Source of the DNA: Formosa sp. L2A11
GTDB taxonomy: Bacteria; Bacteroidota; Bacteroidia; Flavobacteriales; Flavobacteriaceae
Reading direction: 5' to 3'
Length of the DNA: 64,000 nucleotides
Assembly: GCF_009796865.1 (NCBI RefSeq)
Contig: NZ_CP047028.1
Coordinates: 1,426,001-1,490,000 of the forward strand
The notes beneath the pieces were generated by a model. It did not search any database and had not been told where the DNA came from. It saw only the letters and a program-made list of their open reading frames with translations. The translations under genes and the position numbers were made by a program. This document shows positions 20,372-29,050 of this stretch, piece after piece (within the stretch, counting starts at the first letter, position 1; every line of letters begins with the position of its first letter).

Positions 20372-20710
20372 TTAAATGTTTATAGATTTTTGCTTAATTT
20401 TTCTTGAAAAATAACTGTTTTTTCCGAGCTGCAAATATAATAGTTTATATTTAAAAAGAAATATGTTTTTCTCTTTTTTACGTAAAACAAACCCCTTTAA
20501 ATTGATGATATTTAGATTTTTTTAGTGTATTTATCATATTGAGGTAAAGAAGACGCGTTTCTTGGGGAATTCTCATGTTTTGGAATGTTTCTCTAAATTT
20601 TACAATTTGATTAAAAAAGTAGAAATTGTCTTTATTTGCGACTTCAATTTTATTAATCATTTATATAATTTTATTTATCTATTAATACAATTATATAATG
20701 AAGCGCTAAG

Positions 20711-20741
20711 TTTATATGTGGTTGTGAAAATCACATATAAA
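20711..20741. repeat. Perfect 10-bp inverted repeat
   Basis: TTTATATGTG and CACATATAAA arms with an 11-base spacer. No T run follows on either strand, so it is not a simple terminator. It lies directly against the glmS terminator and may be an operator, an mRNA 3'-end structure for the glmS operon, or a chance palindrome in AT-rich DNA. Confidence 0.6.
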
Positions 20742-20742
20742 A

Positions 20743-20779
20743 TAAAGGTGCTTAAAACCGAAGTTTTAAACACCTTTAT
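20743..20779 (-). terminator. Terminator of the glmS operon
   Basis: AAAGGTG-CTTAAAAC and GTTTTAAA-CACCTTT arms with the loop CGAA. On the minus strand it is followed by TTTATTTT, as expected just after the glmS stop codon. Confidence 0.8.
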
Positions 20780-20798
20780 GTATCGTTTAAAAATAATG

Positions 20799-22649
20799 TT
20801 ACTCTACAGTAACAGATTTTGCTAGGTTACGTGGCTGGTCTACATTTTTACCTAATTTAACTGCTATATGGTACGATAATAATTGTAACGGAATGGTTGT
20901 TAATAAAGGTGTTAAGAATTCTGACGATTCAGGAACTTCTATAACATGATCTGCAAGTCCTTTTACACTTTCATCTCCTTCTGTTACAATTCCTATAATT
21001 TTACCTTTTCTAGATTTAATTTCCTGAATGTTACTTACTACCTTTTCGTAATGTCCTTTTTTGGTTGCAATAACAATAACAGGCATTTGTTCGTCTATTA
21101 AAGCGATAGGTCCATGTTTCATTTCTGCTGCAGGATAACCTTCTGCGTGTATATAAGAGATTTCTTTTAATTTTAAAGCGCCTTCTAATGCAACAGGAAA
21201 ATTAAAGCCTCTACCTAAATACAGACAGTTTTTAGCATCTTTATAGATTTCGGCAACGGTTTTAACATATGCGTCAGATTCTAATGCTTTTTTAACTTTA
21301 GCAGGAATAAGTTCTAACTCGATTAAATGATGACGGAAATCTGAACTAGAAATGGTTCCTTTAGCTCTCGCTAATCTTAAGGCCATTAATGTTAAAACAG
21401 TAATTTGTGTTGTAAATGCTTTTGTAGATGCGACACCTATTTCTGGTCCTGCATGTGTGTAAGCACCTGCATCAGATTCTCTAGCGATAGACGATCCAAC
21501 AACATTACAAACTCCAAAAACAAAAGCGCCTTTAGATTTTGCTAACTTAATAGCAGCTAAAGTGTCTGCTGTTTCTCCAGATTGAGAAATGGCAATTACA
21601 ATATCTTTTTCTGTTATAATAGGGTTTCTATATCTAAACTCTGAAGCATACTCTACTTCTACGGGAATTCGTGCTAAATCTTCAAAGATATATTCTGAAA
21701 CTAATCCAGCATGCCAAGACGTACCACAAGCCACAACAATAATACGTTCTGCATTAAGGAATTTCTTCATGTTATCCTCTATACCAGACATTTTAATTAT
21801 AGCTTCGTTTACTAATAAACGTCCTCTAAATGTATCTAAAATAGCATTTGGCTGTTCGTATATTTCTTTTAACATGAAATGCTCGTACCCGCCTTTTTCA
21901 ATTTGCTCAAGATTTAATTGAAGTTTTTGAACATAAGGATCGACCATAGAGTCGTCTTTAATTTTTCTAACTTTAATTTGTTTTCCTAAACGAATAATAG
22001 CCATTTCTTCATCTTCAAGATAAATAGCATTTTTCGTAAATTCTAAGAAAGGAGAAGCGTCACTAGCTATAAAAAATTCGTTTTCACCAACACCAATTGC
22101 TAAAGGACTTCCTAGTCTTGCAGCAACAATTTCGTCTGGTTTATTTTTATCGAATACAGCAATTGCATAAGCACCTACGACTTGGTTTAATGCAATTTGT
22201 ACTGCTTTTCCTAGCTTGATTTTTTCTTCTTTTTTCATGACATCTTCAATCAGATTGATTAACACCTCGGTGTCTGTGTCTGATTTAAAAGTATATCCTC
22301 TAGTAATAAGCTCTTTTTTTAAAGACTCGTAGTTTTCAATAATTCCATTGTGTATGATTACTAAATCTCCAGAATTAGAATAATGAGGGTGCGAGTTTAC
22401 ATCGTTAGGGATACCGTGTGTTGCCCAACGCGTATGGCCAATAGCAACGTGGCCTTTTGTTAAAATTTCTTTTTCAACACGTGCTTCAAGGTCTGAAACT
22501 TTACCTTTAGTTTTGCAAACTTTTAGTTCTTCGCCATCGTATATAGCAATACCTGCGCTATCGTAACCACGATATTCTAAGCGTTTAAGTCCGTTAATTA
22601 CAATTGGGTAAGCTTCTCTGTAACCTATATATCCTACAATTCCACACAT
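20799..22649 (-). CDS. glmS: Glutamine--fructose-6-phosphate aminotransferase (isomerizing)
   Basis: 616 residues. It makes glucosamine-6-phosphate from fructose-6-phosphate and glutamine, the first step to UDP-GlcNAc for peptidoglycan and LPS. Cys2 is the glutaminase nucleophile (MCGIVGYIGYREAYP), and GHTRWATHG and HNGIIENY are glutaminase-domain motifs. Two SIS domains follow (VACGTSWHAGLVSEY, SQSGETADTLAA, then GRGFNFPVALEGALKLKE) and the protein ends with the family signature KSVTVE. It is the last gene of a three-gene operon, 18 bases after the DUF4270-like gene. No glmS ribozyme is expected or seen. Confidence 0.98.
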   Translation of the reverse strand: MCGIVGYIGYREAYPIVINGLKRLEYRGYDSAGIAIYDGEELKVCKTKGKVSDLEARVEKEILTKGHVAIGHTRWATHGIPNDVNSHPHYSNSGDLVIIHNGIIENYESLKKELITRGYTFKSDTDTEVLINLIEDVMKKEEKIKLGKAVQIALNQVVGAYAIAVFDKNKPDEIVAARLGSPLAIGVGENEFFIASDASPFLEFTKNAIYLEDEEMAIIRLGKQIKVRKIKDDSMVDPYVQKLQLNLEQIEKGGYEHFMLKEIYEQPNAILDTFRGRLLVNEAIIKMSGIEDNMKKFLNAERIIVVACGTSWHAGLVSEYIFEDLARIPVEVEYASEFRYRNPIITEKDIVIAISQSGETADTLAAIKLAKSKGAFVFGVCNVVGSSIARESDAGAYTHAGPEIGVASTKAFTTQITVLTLMALRLARAKGTISSSDFRHHLIELELIPAKVKKALESDAYVKTVAEIYKDAKNCLYLGRGFNFPVALEGALKLKEISYIHAEGYPAAEMKHGPIALIDEQMPVIVIATKKGHYEKVVSNIQEIKSRKGKIIGIVTEGDESVKGLADHVIEVPESSEFLTPLLTTIPLQLLSYHIAVKLGKNVDQPRNLAKSVTVE

Positions 22650-22667
22650 AAATTTTTAGTTTTTCGA

Positions 22668-23228
22668 TTATGAATAATAAATATCTAATGTTGTACGCGA
22701 ATTAATTAGACTGCTATGTAAATATATAGTATTCAGTATGTTATTTGCGTTTGCGGATAAAACTAAGTTGTTTTTTGTACTTGTTTTATCTTTTATTAGA
22801 ATATTTTTAAAATGTTCTATTGCTTTTGTTTTGTACGTATGCGTATTTTTATTCTCTGTTTGTTGGGCTAGACTTAATATGTTTGTATGTGCAAGTTTTA
22901 AATTACAAGTACTAAAATAATAGTTGCCTTTATATGCAGAATGTTCTATTGAAAAATCATGAAATAAAGAATCTAATTTACATGTAATAGCATCATCTTT
23001 ATCAAGTTTATTCGATAAGGAGAAATTTAGAATAGTTATTACGTTAGATGCTGTTTCAGGATGTTTACCTAAGGGAGTATTATTGGTGTTAGAAACCATT
23101 TTAAAAATCATTTCTGCATTTGTTTTTAGGCCATAGTTAGAAATATAATTTCTGTAAATGGCTGTAAAAACTGCTAGTGATAACAGTGTGCAGCTAGATA
23201 ATGTAATGGCTCTTAAACCTTTTTTCAT
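22668..23228 (-). CDS. Small DUF4270-like protein (shrunken), function unknown
   Basis: 186 residues with an N-terminal hydrophobic segment (about 9-25) that is probably a signal anchor. No family is certain. However, NTNNTPLGKHPETASNVITILNFSLSN resembles the LG-Y-x-D...A...TQ-LS start of DUF4270 proteins, and the C-terminus (HFKNILIKDKTSTKNNLVLS, then LDIYYS) resembles their end. DUF4270 proteins are typically about 500-600 residues and, from memory, sit between a glycogen-synthase-like gene and glmS in many flavobacteria, exactly this position. I therefore read it as a strongly shortened form. The gaps to both neighbours are short (16 and 18 bases), so it is in their operon. Confidence 0.6.
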   Translation of the reverse strand: MKKGLRAITLSSCTLLSLAVFTAIYRNYISNYGLKTNAEMIFKMVSNTNNTPLGKHPETASNVITILNFSLSNKLDKDDAITCKLDSLFHDFSIEHSAYKGNYYFSTCNLKLAHTNILSLAQQTENKNTHTYKTKAIEHFKNILIKDKTSTKNNLVLSANANNILNTIYLHSSLINSRTTLDIYYS

Positions 23229-23244
23229 CTATTTTATAAACAGA

Positions 23245-24054
23245 TTATTTTAAAACTTCTGTCATATAGAAATTAGAATATGCTTCACCAAATTCTTCTT
23301 TACTTTTATATCCTAATACAGGTTTGTCAGACTCGTCTATATGCGATTTTATTTCTTCTGGAATTTCTTCAGAACCAATAATAATAGCATCAGAATAATC
23401 TATGGCAACTTTCATTAAGTTATTGTAAGTTGGGTTGCTTAACGTTTTAACAACATCATCGCTAATATTGTCAAACTTCACTTTAGCTCCCATATTTTTA
23501 TTTAATGTACCATCATAACCTTGATTATAGATAGATGTTACAACCTTACTGTCGTTAAATAATGGTTCTTCAGCAAAATATTCTTTTAAATATAAAGGAA
23601 GTAAAGATGCTAGCCATCCATGAACATGTATAATGTCTGGAGCCCAGTTTAATTTTTTAACTGTTTCTATAACACCTTTTGCAAAGAAAATAGCACGCTC
23701 ATCATTGTCTGAAAATAAGTCGCCATTCTCGTCTGTTAGTGTTGCTTTACGCTTAAAGTATTCGTCGTTGTCTATAAAGTAAACTTGAATACGTTCTTTA
23801 GGAATCGATGCTACTTTAATAATAAGTGGCATGTCTAAATCATTAATTACTAGGTTTATACCAGATAATCTAATAACTTCGTGTAGTTGGTGTCTTCTTT
23901 CGTTAATGTTTCCATATCTAGGCATAAAAATCCTGATTTGACCACCTTGTTGATTTACCATTCTAGGGGTCTCAAATGACATAGATGAGATTTCTGTTTC
24001 AGGTAAATAAGGAACTACTTCAGATGATACATATAATATCCTCTTATCTTTCAT
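23245..24054 (-). CDS. Glycogen/starch synthase-like protein, GT5 N-terminal half only
   Basis: 269 residues matching only the N-terminal Rossmann-like half of glycogen synthases (RILYVSSEVVPYLPETEISS, FDNISDDVVKTLSNPTYN, DIIHVHGWLASLLPLYLKEYF). The C-terminal nucleotide-sugar-binding half is absent. The KTGGL motif, which binds ADP-glucose phosphate after the first strand, is replaced by PETEIS. Glycosyl transfer is therefore unlikely by itself; a regulatory or binding role is possible. It is the first gene of the operon with the DUF4270-like gene and glmS, divergent from panC with 109 bases between. Confidence 0.8.
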   Translation of the reverse strand: MKDKRILYVSSEVVPYLPETEISSMSFETPRMVNQQGGQIRIFMPRYGNINERRHQLHEVIRLSGINLVINDLDMPLIIKVASIPKERIQVYFIDNDEYFKRKATLTDENGDLFSDNDERAIFFAKGVIETVKKLNWAPDIIHVHGWLASLLPLYLKEYFAEEPLFNDSKVVTSIYNQGYDGTLNKNMGAKVKFDNISDDVVKTLSNPTYNNLMKVAIDYSDAIIIGSEEIPEEIKSHIDESDKPVLGYKSKEEFGEAYSNFYMTEVLK

Positions 24055-24093
24055 AAATTACTGGGCTTTTGAGAATTCAAAATAAAAAACAAG

Positions 24094-24140
24094 CAAAATT
24101 ACAAAAATTTATGCAGATTGCGAGTAAAATAATAACTTTG
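24094..24140. promoter_or_regulatory. Divergent promoters of the glmS operon and panC
   Basis: TAATTTTG on the minus strand (24094-24101), 39 bases before the start at 24054, and TAACTTTG on the plus strand (24133-24140), 23 bases before the panC start. Both match the Bacteroidota -7 consensus TAnnTTTG exactly; -33 elements are not obvious. Confidence 0.5.
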
Positions 24141-24163
24141 CCTCCGTTAATTTTTTATTTAGG

Positions 24164-25012
24164 GTGAAGATAATAACTGTACAATCGGAATTAAAAAAAG
24201 AAATAGAACTATTAAAATCTCAAGGTAAGACTTTGGGATTGGTTCCAACAATGGGGGCTTTGCACCAAGGACATTTGTCTCTGGTAAAGCGTGCTTTAAA
24301 AGAAAATGATGCACTTGTTGTAAGCATTTTTGTAAACCCTACTCAATTTAATAATACAGAAGACTTGGTGCAATATCCAAGAACTTTAGAGCGTGATGTT
24401 GCATTATTGCAAACCGCATCTGATGCGATTTTAGTATACGCGCCAGAAGTTGCAGATGTTTATGGAGAAGATGTAGCGTCTGTGCATTACGATTTTGGCG
24501 GACTAGAACATAAAATGGAAGGCCAATTTAGACCTGGACATTTTGATGGCGTCGGGACAATCGTTAAAAGATTGTTCGAGATTGTAACTCCGGATTATGC
24601 TTATTTTGGAGAAAAAGATTTTCAGCAATTAGCCATTATTAAAAAAATGGTTAAAAACTTTAAGATTCCTGTAGTTGTTGTGCCATGCGAGATTTTGCGA
24701 GAAGAAAATGGTTTAGCAATGAGTTCTAGAAATGTACGTTTAAAACCGGAGTATGCAGAAGCGGCACCGTTTATATATAAAACATTGCAAGATGCTAAAG
24801 TTATGTTTGGCACAGAACGTGCTAATAAAGTAACAGAATGGGTTGAGAGTCAGTTTGAAAATCATCCGTTGTTAAAGTTAGAATATTTTGTAATTGCAGA
24901 TATTCAGACTTTAGAAACCATAGAGAATAAACTAGAAAACACTTTATATCGTGCGTTTGTAGCAGTATATGCCGACGATATAAGATTAATAGATAATTTA
25001 GCACTAAATTAA
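24164..25012 (+). CDS. panC: Pantoate--beta-alanine ligase
   Basis: 282 residues, the enzyme that joins pantoate and beta-alanine with ATP to give pantothenate (coenzyme A pathway). Nucleotidyltransferase motifs are H34-x-x-H37 in [15 protein letters not shown] and the KMSKS-like [17 protein letters not shown] appears as [16 protein letters not shown], and [10 protein letters not shown] follows. The start is a GTG at 24164, giving the usual family N-terminus ([10 protein letters not shown]). It is followed by panD after 13 bases, so the two last steps toward pantothenate are made together. Confidence 0.97.
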   Translation: MKIITVQSELKKEIELLKSQGKTLGLVPTMGALHQGHLSLVKRALKENDALVVSIFVNPTQFNNTEDLVQYPRTLERDVALLQTASDAILVYAPEVADVYGEDVASVHYDFGGLEHKMEGQFRPGHFDGVGTIVKRLFEIVTPDYAYFGEKDFQQLAIIKKMVKNFKIPVVVVPCEILREENGLAMSSRNVRLKPEYAEAAPFIYKTLQDAKVMFGTERANKVTEWVESQFENHPLLKLEYFVIADIQTLETIENKLENTLYRAFVAVYADDIRLIDNLALN

Positions 25013-25013
25013 T

Positions 25014-25021
25014 TATATTTG
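25014..25021 (+). promoter_or_regulatory. -7 box TATATTTG directly before panD
   Basis: An exact TAnnTTTG match that overlaps the panC-panD gap and ends four bases before the panD ATG. If used, it would make a leaderless panD mRNA in addition to the panC-panD transcript. The same geometry is seen at uvrC. Confidence 0.45.
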
Positions 25022-25025
25022 CCGC

Positions 25026-25376
25026 ATGCAGATTCAAGTAGTAAAATCGAAAATTCACAGGGTAAAATGCACAGGTGCAGATTTAAATTACATTGGTAGT
25101 ATAACTATTGATGAAGATTTAATGGATGCAGCTAACATTATTCAAGGTGAAAAAGTTCAGATTGTTAATAATAACAATGGAGAACGTTTAGAGACTTATG
25201 CTATTCCAGGACCACGTAATAGTGGTGAAATTACATTAAATGGTGCAGCCGCAAGACGTGTAGCAACAGATGATGTGTTAATCTTGATTACTTATGGTAT
25301 CATGGATTTGGAAGAAGCTAAAACATTTAAGCCATCGTTGGTTTTTCCAGACGAGGCAACCAATAAGCTTATTTAA
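25026..25376 (+). CDS. panD: Aspartate 1-decarboxylase (pyruvoyl enzyme precursor)
   Basis: 116 residues. It decarboxylates aspartate to beta-alanine, the substrate of PanC. The self-processing site Gly24-Ser25 is in [10 protein letters not shown], where Ser25 becomes the pyruvoyl group. Also visible are [16 protein letters not shown] and the GAAARRV segment near the active site. It lies 13 bases after panC. A strong intrinsic-terminator hairpin begins 38 bases after its stop. Confidence 0.97.
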   Translation: MQIQVVKSKIHRVKCTGADLNYIGSITIDEDLMDAANIIQGEKVQIVNNNNGERLETYAIPGPRNSGEITLNGAAARRVATDDVLILITYGIMDLEEAKTFKPSLVFPDEATNKLI

Positions 25377-25413
25377 TTATTGAATCCAAAAATATCTAAA
25401 ATATTAAAAATTC

Positions 25414-25440
25414 ACTCCCAATTTTATTGGGAGTTTTTTT
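25414..25440 (+). terminator. Intrinsic terminator after panD, inside the next reading frame
   Basis: A perfect 9-bp stem (ACTCCCAAT and ATTGGGAGT) with a TTT loop and an immediate run of seven T. It fits a panCD terminator, yet the same bases encode SLPILLGVFL, which looks like the true N-terminal region of the following membrane protein. Confidence 0.75.
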
Positions 25441-26341
25441 AATATCATATTCGTTGTCAAAGGTATCGATAGACGAACTTCTAGTATACTTTAAAAACGC
25501 CAATTATTGGTGGATTTTGCTGGGTGCCATTCTTGGGTTGCTTAGTCATTTGTCGCGCGCATACCGTTGGTTGTTTATGTTAGAGCCTATGGGCTATCAT
25601 GTAAAACTATCTAATAGTGTTATGGCCGTTTTTGCCGCGTATTTAATAAATTATACCATTCCAAGAGCAGGAGAAGTAGCTCGTGTTTCTGTAATTACAA
25701 CCTACGAAGGTGTGCCTTTCGATAAAGGTTTTGGTACCGTAGTTGCAGAGCGTATTGCAGATTTAATTATCATGTTAAGTATTATTTTGGTGACATTATT
25801 CTTGCAGTTCGATTTTATTTTTGATTTCTTTCTTTCAAAATTCGATTTATCAAAAGTGATTATAGCCATGGTTGGGCTTAGTATTTTAGGTTTAGCTTTT
25901 CTTATCTATATTAGAAAAAGCCATTCGGTGTTGGCTGTTAAAATAAGAACCTTTGTTTTGGGGTTAATAGAAGGTGTTTTTAGTATTTTTAAGATGAAGA
26001 AAAAGTGGCCATTTATAGCGCATACGTTATTTATTTGGGCCATGTATGTCTTAATGTTTTACATTACCACTTTTGCAATAGAAGGCTTGCAACCTATCGC
26101 TTTAGGAGCAATTTTAGTCGGATTTATTTCAGCAAGTTTTAGTATTGCTGCTACAAATGGAGGTATTGGGTCTTATCCTGTTGCGGTGTATGCTGCATTC
26201 TCTTTGTTTGGAATTGCGCAAGGTCCTAGTATTGCTTTTGGCTGGATTATGTGGTCTTCACAGACGTTATTAATTATTGTTTGCGGCGGACTTTCACTCT
26301 TGTTTCTTCCTGTTTTTAATAGAAAATTCAATTTAAAATAG
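25427..26341 (+). CDS. YbhN/UPF0104-type lysylphosphatidylglycerol synthase-like membrane protein
   Basis: About 304 residues with 7-8 membrane segments, of the UPF0104/AglD membrane domain family. Seen motifs are WWILLGAILGLLSHLSRAYRW, AAYLINYTIPRAGEVARVSV, VAERIADLIIMLS and ATNGGIGSYPVAVYAAF. The function in bacteria without the synthetase domain is unclear. The start is uncertain. There is no in-frame ATG near the beginning, and the TTG at 25427 lies inside a terminator hairpin. The sequence just upstream reads NPKISKILK in another frame and NSLPILLG in this one. Together they would make a normal flavobacterial N-terminus (starting TTG 25380) if one A were added to the A run at 25406-25410. 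So the gene may be frameshifted, or the consensus may miss one base. Confidence 0.75.
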   Translation: MGVFLISYSLSKVSIDELLVYFKNANYWWILLGAILGLLSHLSRAYRWLFMLEPMGYHVKLSNSVMAVFAAYLINYTIPRAGEVARVSVITTYEGVPFDKGFGTVVAERIADLIIMLSIILVTLFLQFDFIFDFFLSKFDLSKVIIAMVGLSILGLAFLIYIRKSHSVLAVKIRTFVLGLIEGVFSIFKMKKKWPFIAHTLFIWAMYVLMFYITTFAIEGLQPIALGAILVGFISASFSIAATNGGIGSYPVAVYAAFSLFGIAQGPSIAFGWIMWSSQTLLIIVCGGLSLLFLPVFNRKFNLK

Positions 26342-26430
26342 TCCTGTAAAAGATAATTTTATTAAGACGGAAGTTTTTTTTAAACAAAAAAACTATTTTC
26401 ATACCTTGCGTAAGACTAACCTTGCTAAAA

Positions 26431-27579
26431 ATGAAAAAATTACTTTACTTATTTATACTACTGTTTTCATGTCAATTTGTTTCAGCTCAAGCTATTTATG
26501 AGACAATAAGATCTGAAAAACTTGATGCAACAAGAAAAATTAAAATTCAATTACCAAGGAATTACAGTGAGAATACCGAGAAAAAATATCCTATTGTAGT
26601 TGTTTTAGATGGCGATTATTTATTTGAAGTTGTTGCCGGAAATATAGATTATTACTCGTATTGGGAAGATGTTCCAGAAGTTATTGTTGTTGGAATTAAT
26701 CAAGTTGAAACGAGATATGACGACACAATGTTTTCAGAGCAAAACTCGTTGCCTTTAGATAGTAGTGCGAAGTTTTATGAATTTATTGGTATGGAATTAC
26801 TTCCGTATATTAAAGAGAAGTATAGAACAGAAGATTTTAGTTTAGCTATTGGGCATGGAGAAACAGCTAATTTTATAAATTATTATTTATTAAAATCTAA
26901 ACCTTTATTTCAAGCATATATAGTAATTAGTCCAGAATTAGCTCCTAATATGACTAAATATATCCCAGATCGTTTAAGTAAAATTGATAAAAAAACATTT
27001 TATTATTTAACAACAACTACAGACGATCTTAAGTCTGTAAAAAAAGGAACGCACTTGTTAAATACGGCAATTAAAAACGTAGAAAACGATTATTTGCAAT
27101 ACGATTATAAGGAGTTTGAAGGGTTAACGCATTATTCTGTGGTTGCGCAAGCAGTTCCAAAAGCATTAGAGAGTATATTTTATATCTATCAGCCTATAAC
27201 TTCAGGGGAGTTTCAAAAAGATATCATGGCTTCAGACGACCCTGCTATAGATTATCTTAAAAATAAATACGAATCTATTCAAGAATTATACGGCGTAAAG
27301 AAAACGATTTTAATAAACGATTTTAAAGCCATTGCATCTGCAATAGAAAAGAAATCGGAATTTAAAGATTATCAAGAGTTAAGTAAAATGGCTCGAGATT
27401 CTTACCCAGAAACGTTGTTAGGTCAATTTTATTTAGCGCGTTTTTATGAGGAAACAGATCAGCCTAAAAAAGCAATGAAAACATATCAGTCGTCTTATAT
27501 TTTCGATGAAATTGGAGGTTTAACAAAAGAAGATATGATTGAACGCGCAAACCGACTTAAAGCAGATTACGGATATTAA
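26431..27579 (+). CDS. Secreted alpha/beta-hydrolase (esterase D-like) with altered nucleophile elbow
   Basis: 382 residues from the ATG at 26431, with a Sec signal peptide (MKKLLYLFILLFSCQFVSAQ). The fold is that of putative esterases of the IroE/Fes/esterase D type (KIKIQLPRNYSENTEKKYPIVVVLDGDYLF; VPEVIVVGINQ). The expected nucleophile elbow G-x-S-x-G reads GHGET at 141-145, so the Ser is a Gly and classical esterase catalysis is doubtful. The C-terminal quarter (LGQFYLARFYEETDQPKKAM) looks like a TPR-type helical repeat. The gene overlaps radA by one base (TAATG), so the two are cotranscribed; why is not clear. Confidence 0.8.
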   Translation: MKKLLYLFILLFSCQFVSAQAIYETIRSEKLDATRKIKIQLPRNYSENTEKKYPIVVVLDGDYLFEVVAGNIDYYSYWEDVPEVIVVGINQVETRYDDTMFSEQNSLPLDSSAKFYEFIGMELLPYIKEKYRTEDFSLAIGHGETANFINYYLLKSKPLFQAYIVISPELAPNMTKYIPDRLSKIDKKTFYYLTTTTDDLKSVKKGTHLLNTAIKNVENDYLQYDYKEFEGLTHYSVVAQAVPKALESIFYIYQPITSGEFQKDIMASDDPAIDYLKNKYESIQELYGVKKTILINDFKAIASAIEKKSEFKDYQELSKMARDSYPETLLGQFYLARFYEETDQPKKAMKTYQSSYIFDEIGGLTKEDMIERANRLKADYGY

Positions 27580-28940
27580 TGGCAAAAGTAAAAACTACAT
27601 TTTTCTGTCAGAGTTGTGGTGCCCAATATGCTAAATGGCAAGGCCAATGTAACTCTTGTAAAGCTTGGAATACTATAGTAGAAGAGGTGATTCAGACGCC
27701 TGAAAAAAGCGATTGGAAAACACCAACGTCAAGCAATACAAAACGGTCTTCTATACCGCTTTTAATAAACGAAATAGATGCGTCTCAAGAAGCGCGATTA
27801 GACACATTCGATCAAGAATTTAATCGTGTATTAGGTGGCGGAATTGTGCCGGGTTCTTTAACCTTATTAGGAGGAGAGCCAGGAATAGGGAAAAGTACTT
27901 TGTTGTTACAAGTCGCTTTAAAATTGCCTTACAAAACACTTTATGTCTCTGGAGAAGAAAGCCAGAAACAAATAAAAATGCGTGCAGAGCGTATTAATCC
28001 TAATAATAGCAACTGCTATATATTAACAGAAACAAAAACACAAAATATTTTCAAGCAAATAGAAGCCTTGGAGCCCGATATAGTGATTGTAGATTCTATT
28101 CAGACGCTACATAGCGATTATATAGAATCGTCTTCGGGAAGTATTTCACAAATAAAAGAATGCACTACAGAACTTATAAAGTTCGCAAAAGAAACATCTA
28201 CTCCGGTTGTTCTTATAGGCCATATTACTAAAGACGGTAATATCGCTGGACCTAAAATTTTAGAACATATGGTAGATACGGTACTTCAGTTTGAAGGCGA
28301 TCGTAATCATGTGTTTAGAATATTAAGAGCCAATAAAAACAGATTTGGATCTACCAATGAACTTGGTATTTACGAAATGCAAGGTTCCGGTTTACGTGAA
28401 GTTTCTAATCCTTCAGAAATTTTAATTTCTAAAAAAGATGAAGAATTGAGCGGGAATGCAATTTCTGCAACTTTAGAGGGTATGCGTCCGTTAATGATAG
28501 AAGTTCAGGCTTTGGTAAGTACTGCCGTTTATGGTACGCCACAGCGATCTGCGACAGGTTTTAATGCCAAGCGATTAAACATGTTACTCGCTGTTTTAGA
28601 AAAACGCGCGGGATTTAGATTGGGAGCTAAAGATGTCTTTTTAAATATTACAGGCGGAATTACTGTAGACGATCCTGCTATAGATTTAGCAGTTGTTGCA
28701 GCTATTTTGTCTTCTAATGAAGATGAAGCTTTGGCAAAAGATTATTGCTTTGCTGCAGAAGTTGGCTTGTCCGGAGAAATCCGTCCAGTGCAACGGGTAG
28801 AGCAACGTATTCAAGAAGCCGAAAAATTAGGATTTTCAACTATATTTGTATCTAAGTATAATAAAATTTCCCTGAAGCCAAAAGCTATTAAAATTCAATT
28901 GATTTCTAAAATTGAAGATTTAGTAGATTTAATTGTTTGA
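27579..28940 (+). CDS. radA: DNA repair protein RadA
   Basis: 453 residues. RadA is a RecA-like, DnaB-like branch-migration helicase in recombination. The N-terminal zinc finger has C10, C13, C24 and C27, the Walker A motif GGEPGIGKST is at 98-107, Walker B is IVIVDSIQTL, and the RadA-specific KNRFG is at 252-256. The Lon-protease-like C-terminal domain follows (RSATGFNAKRLNMLLAVLEK, DPAIDLAVVAAILSS). It begins inside the stop codon of the preceding esterase-like gene. Confidence 0.97.
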   Translation: MAKVKTTFFCQSCGAQYAKWQGQCNSCKAWNTIVEEVIQTPEKSDWKTPTSSNTKRSSIPLLINEIDASQEARLDTFDQEFNRVLGGGIVPGSLTLLGGEPGIGKSTLLLQVALKLPYKTLYVSGEESQKQIKMRAERINPNNSNCYILTETKTQNIFKQIEALEPDIVIVDSIQTLHSDYIESSSGSISQIKECTTELIKFAKETSTPVVLIGHITKDGNIAGPKILEHMVDTVLQFEGDRNHVFRILRANKNRFGSTNELGIYEMQGSGLREVSNPSEILISKKDEELSGNAISATLEGMRPLMIEVQALVSTAVYGTPQRSATGFNAKRLNMLLAVLEKRAGFRLGAKDVFLNITGGITVDDPAIDLAVVAAILSSNEDEALAKDYCFAAEVGLSGEIRPVQRVEQRIQEAEKLGFSTIFVSKYNKISLKPKAIKIQLISKIEDLVDLIV

Positions 28941-29050
28941 TCTTAGTAAGTATTTTAAATTTACAGTAACTTTTTAAACTAAATGTAGACTACTCTTTGT
29001 GTGAGTTTATTTAAAAAATAATTCAAAAAAAACAATTCAAACTTAAATAT

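Noticed and set aside
20478..20660. 60-codon minus-strand frame between atpD and glmS
   Set aside because: It has no recognisable family, no clear translation signal and a composition expected from AT-rich spacer; it also runs close to the atpD promoter box.
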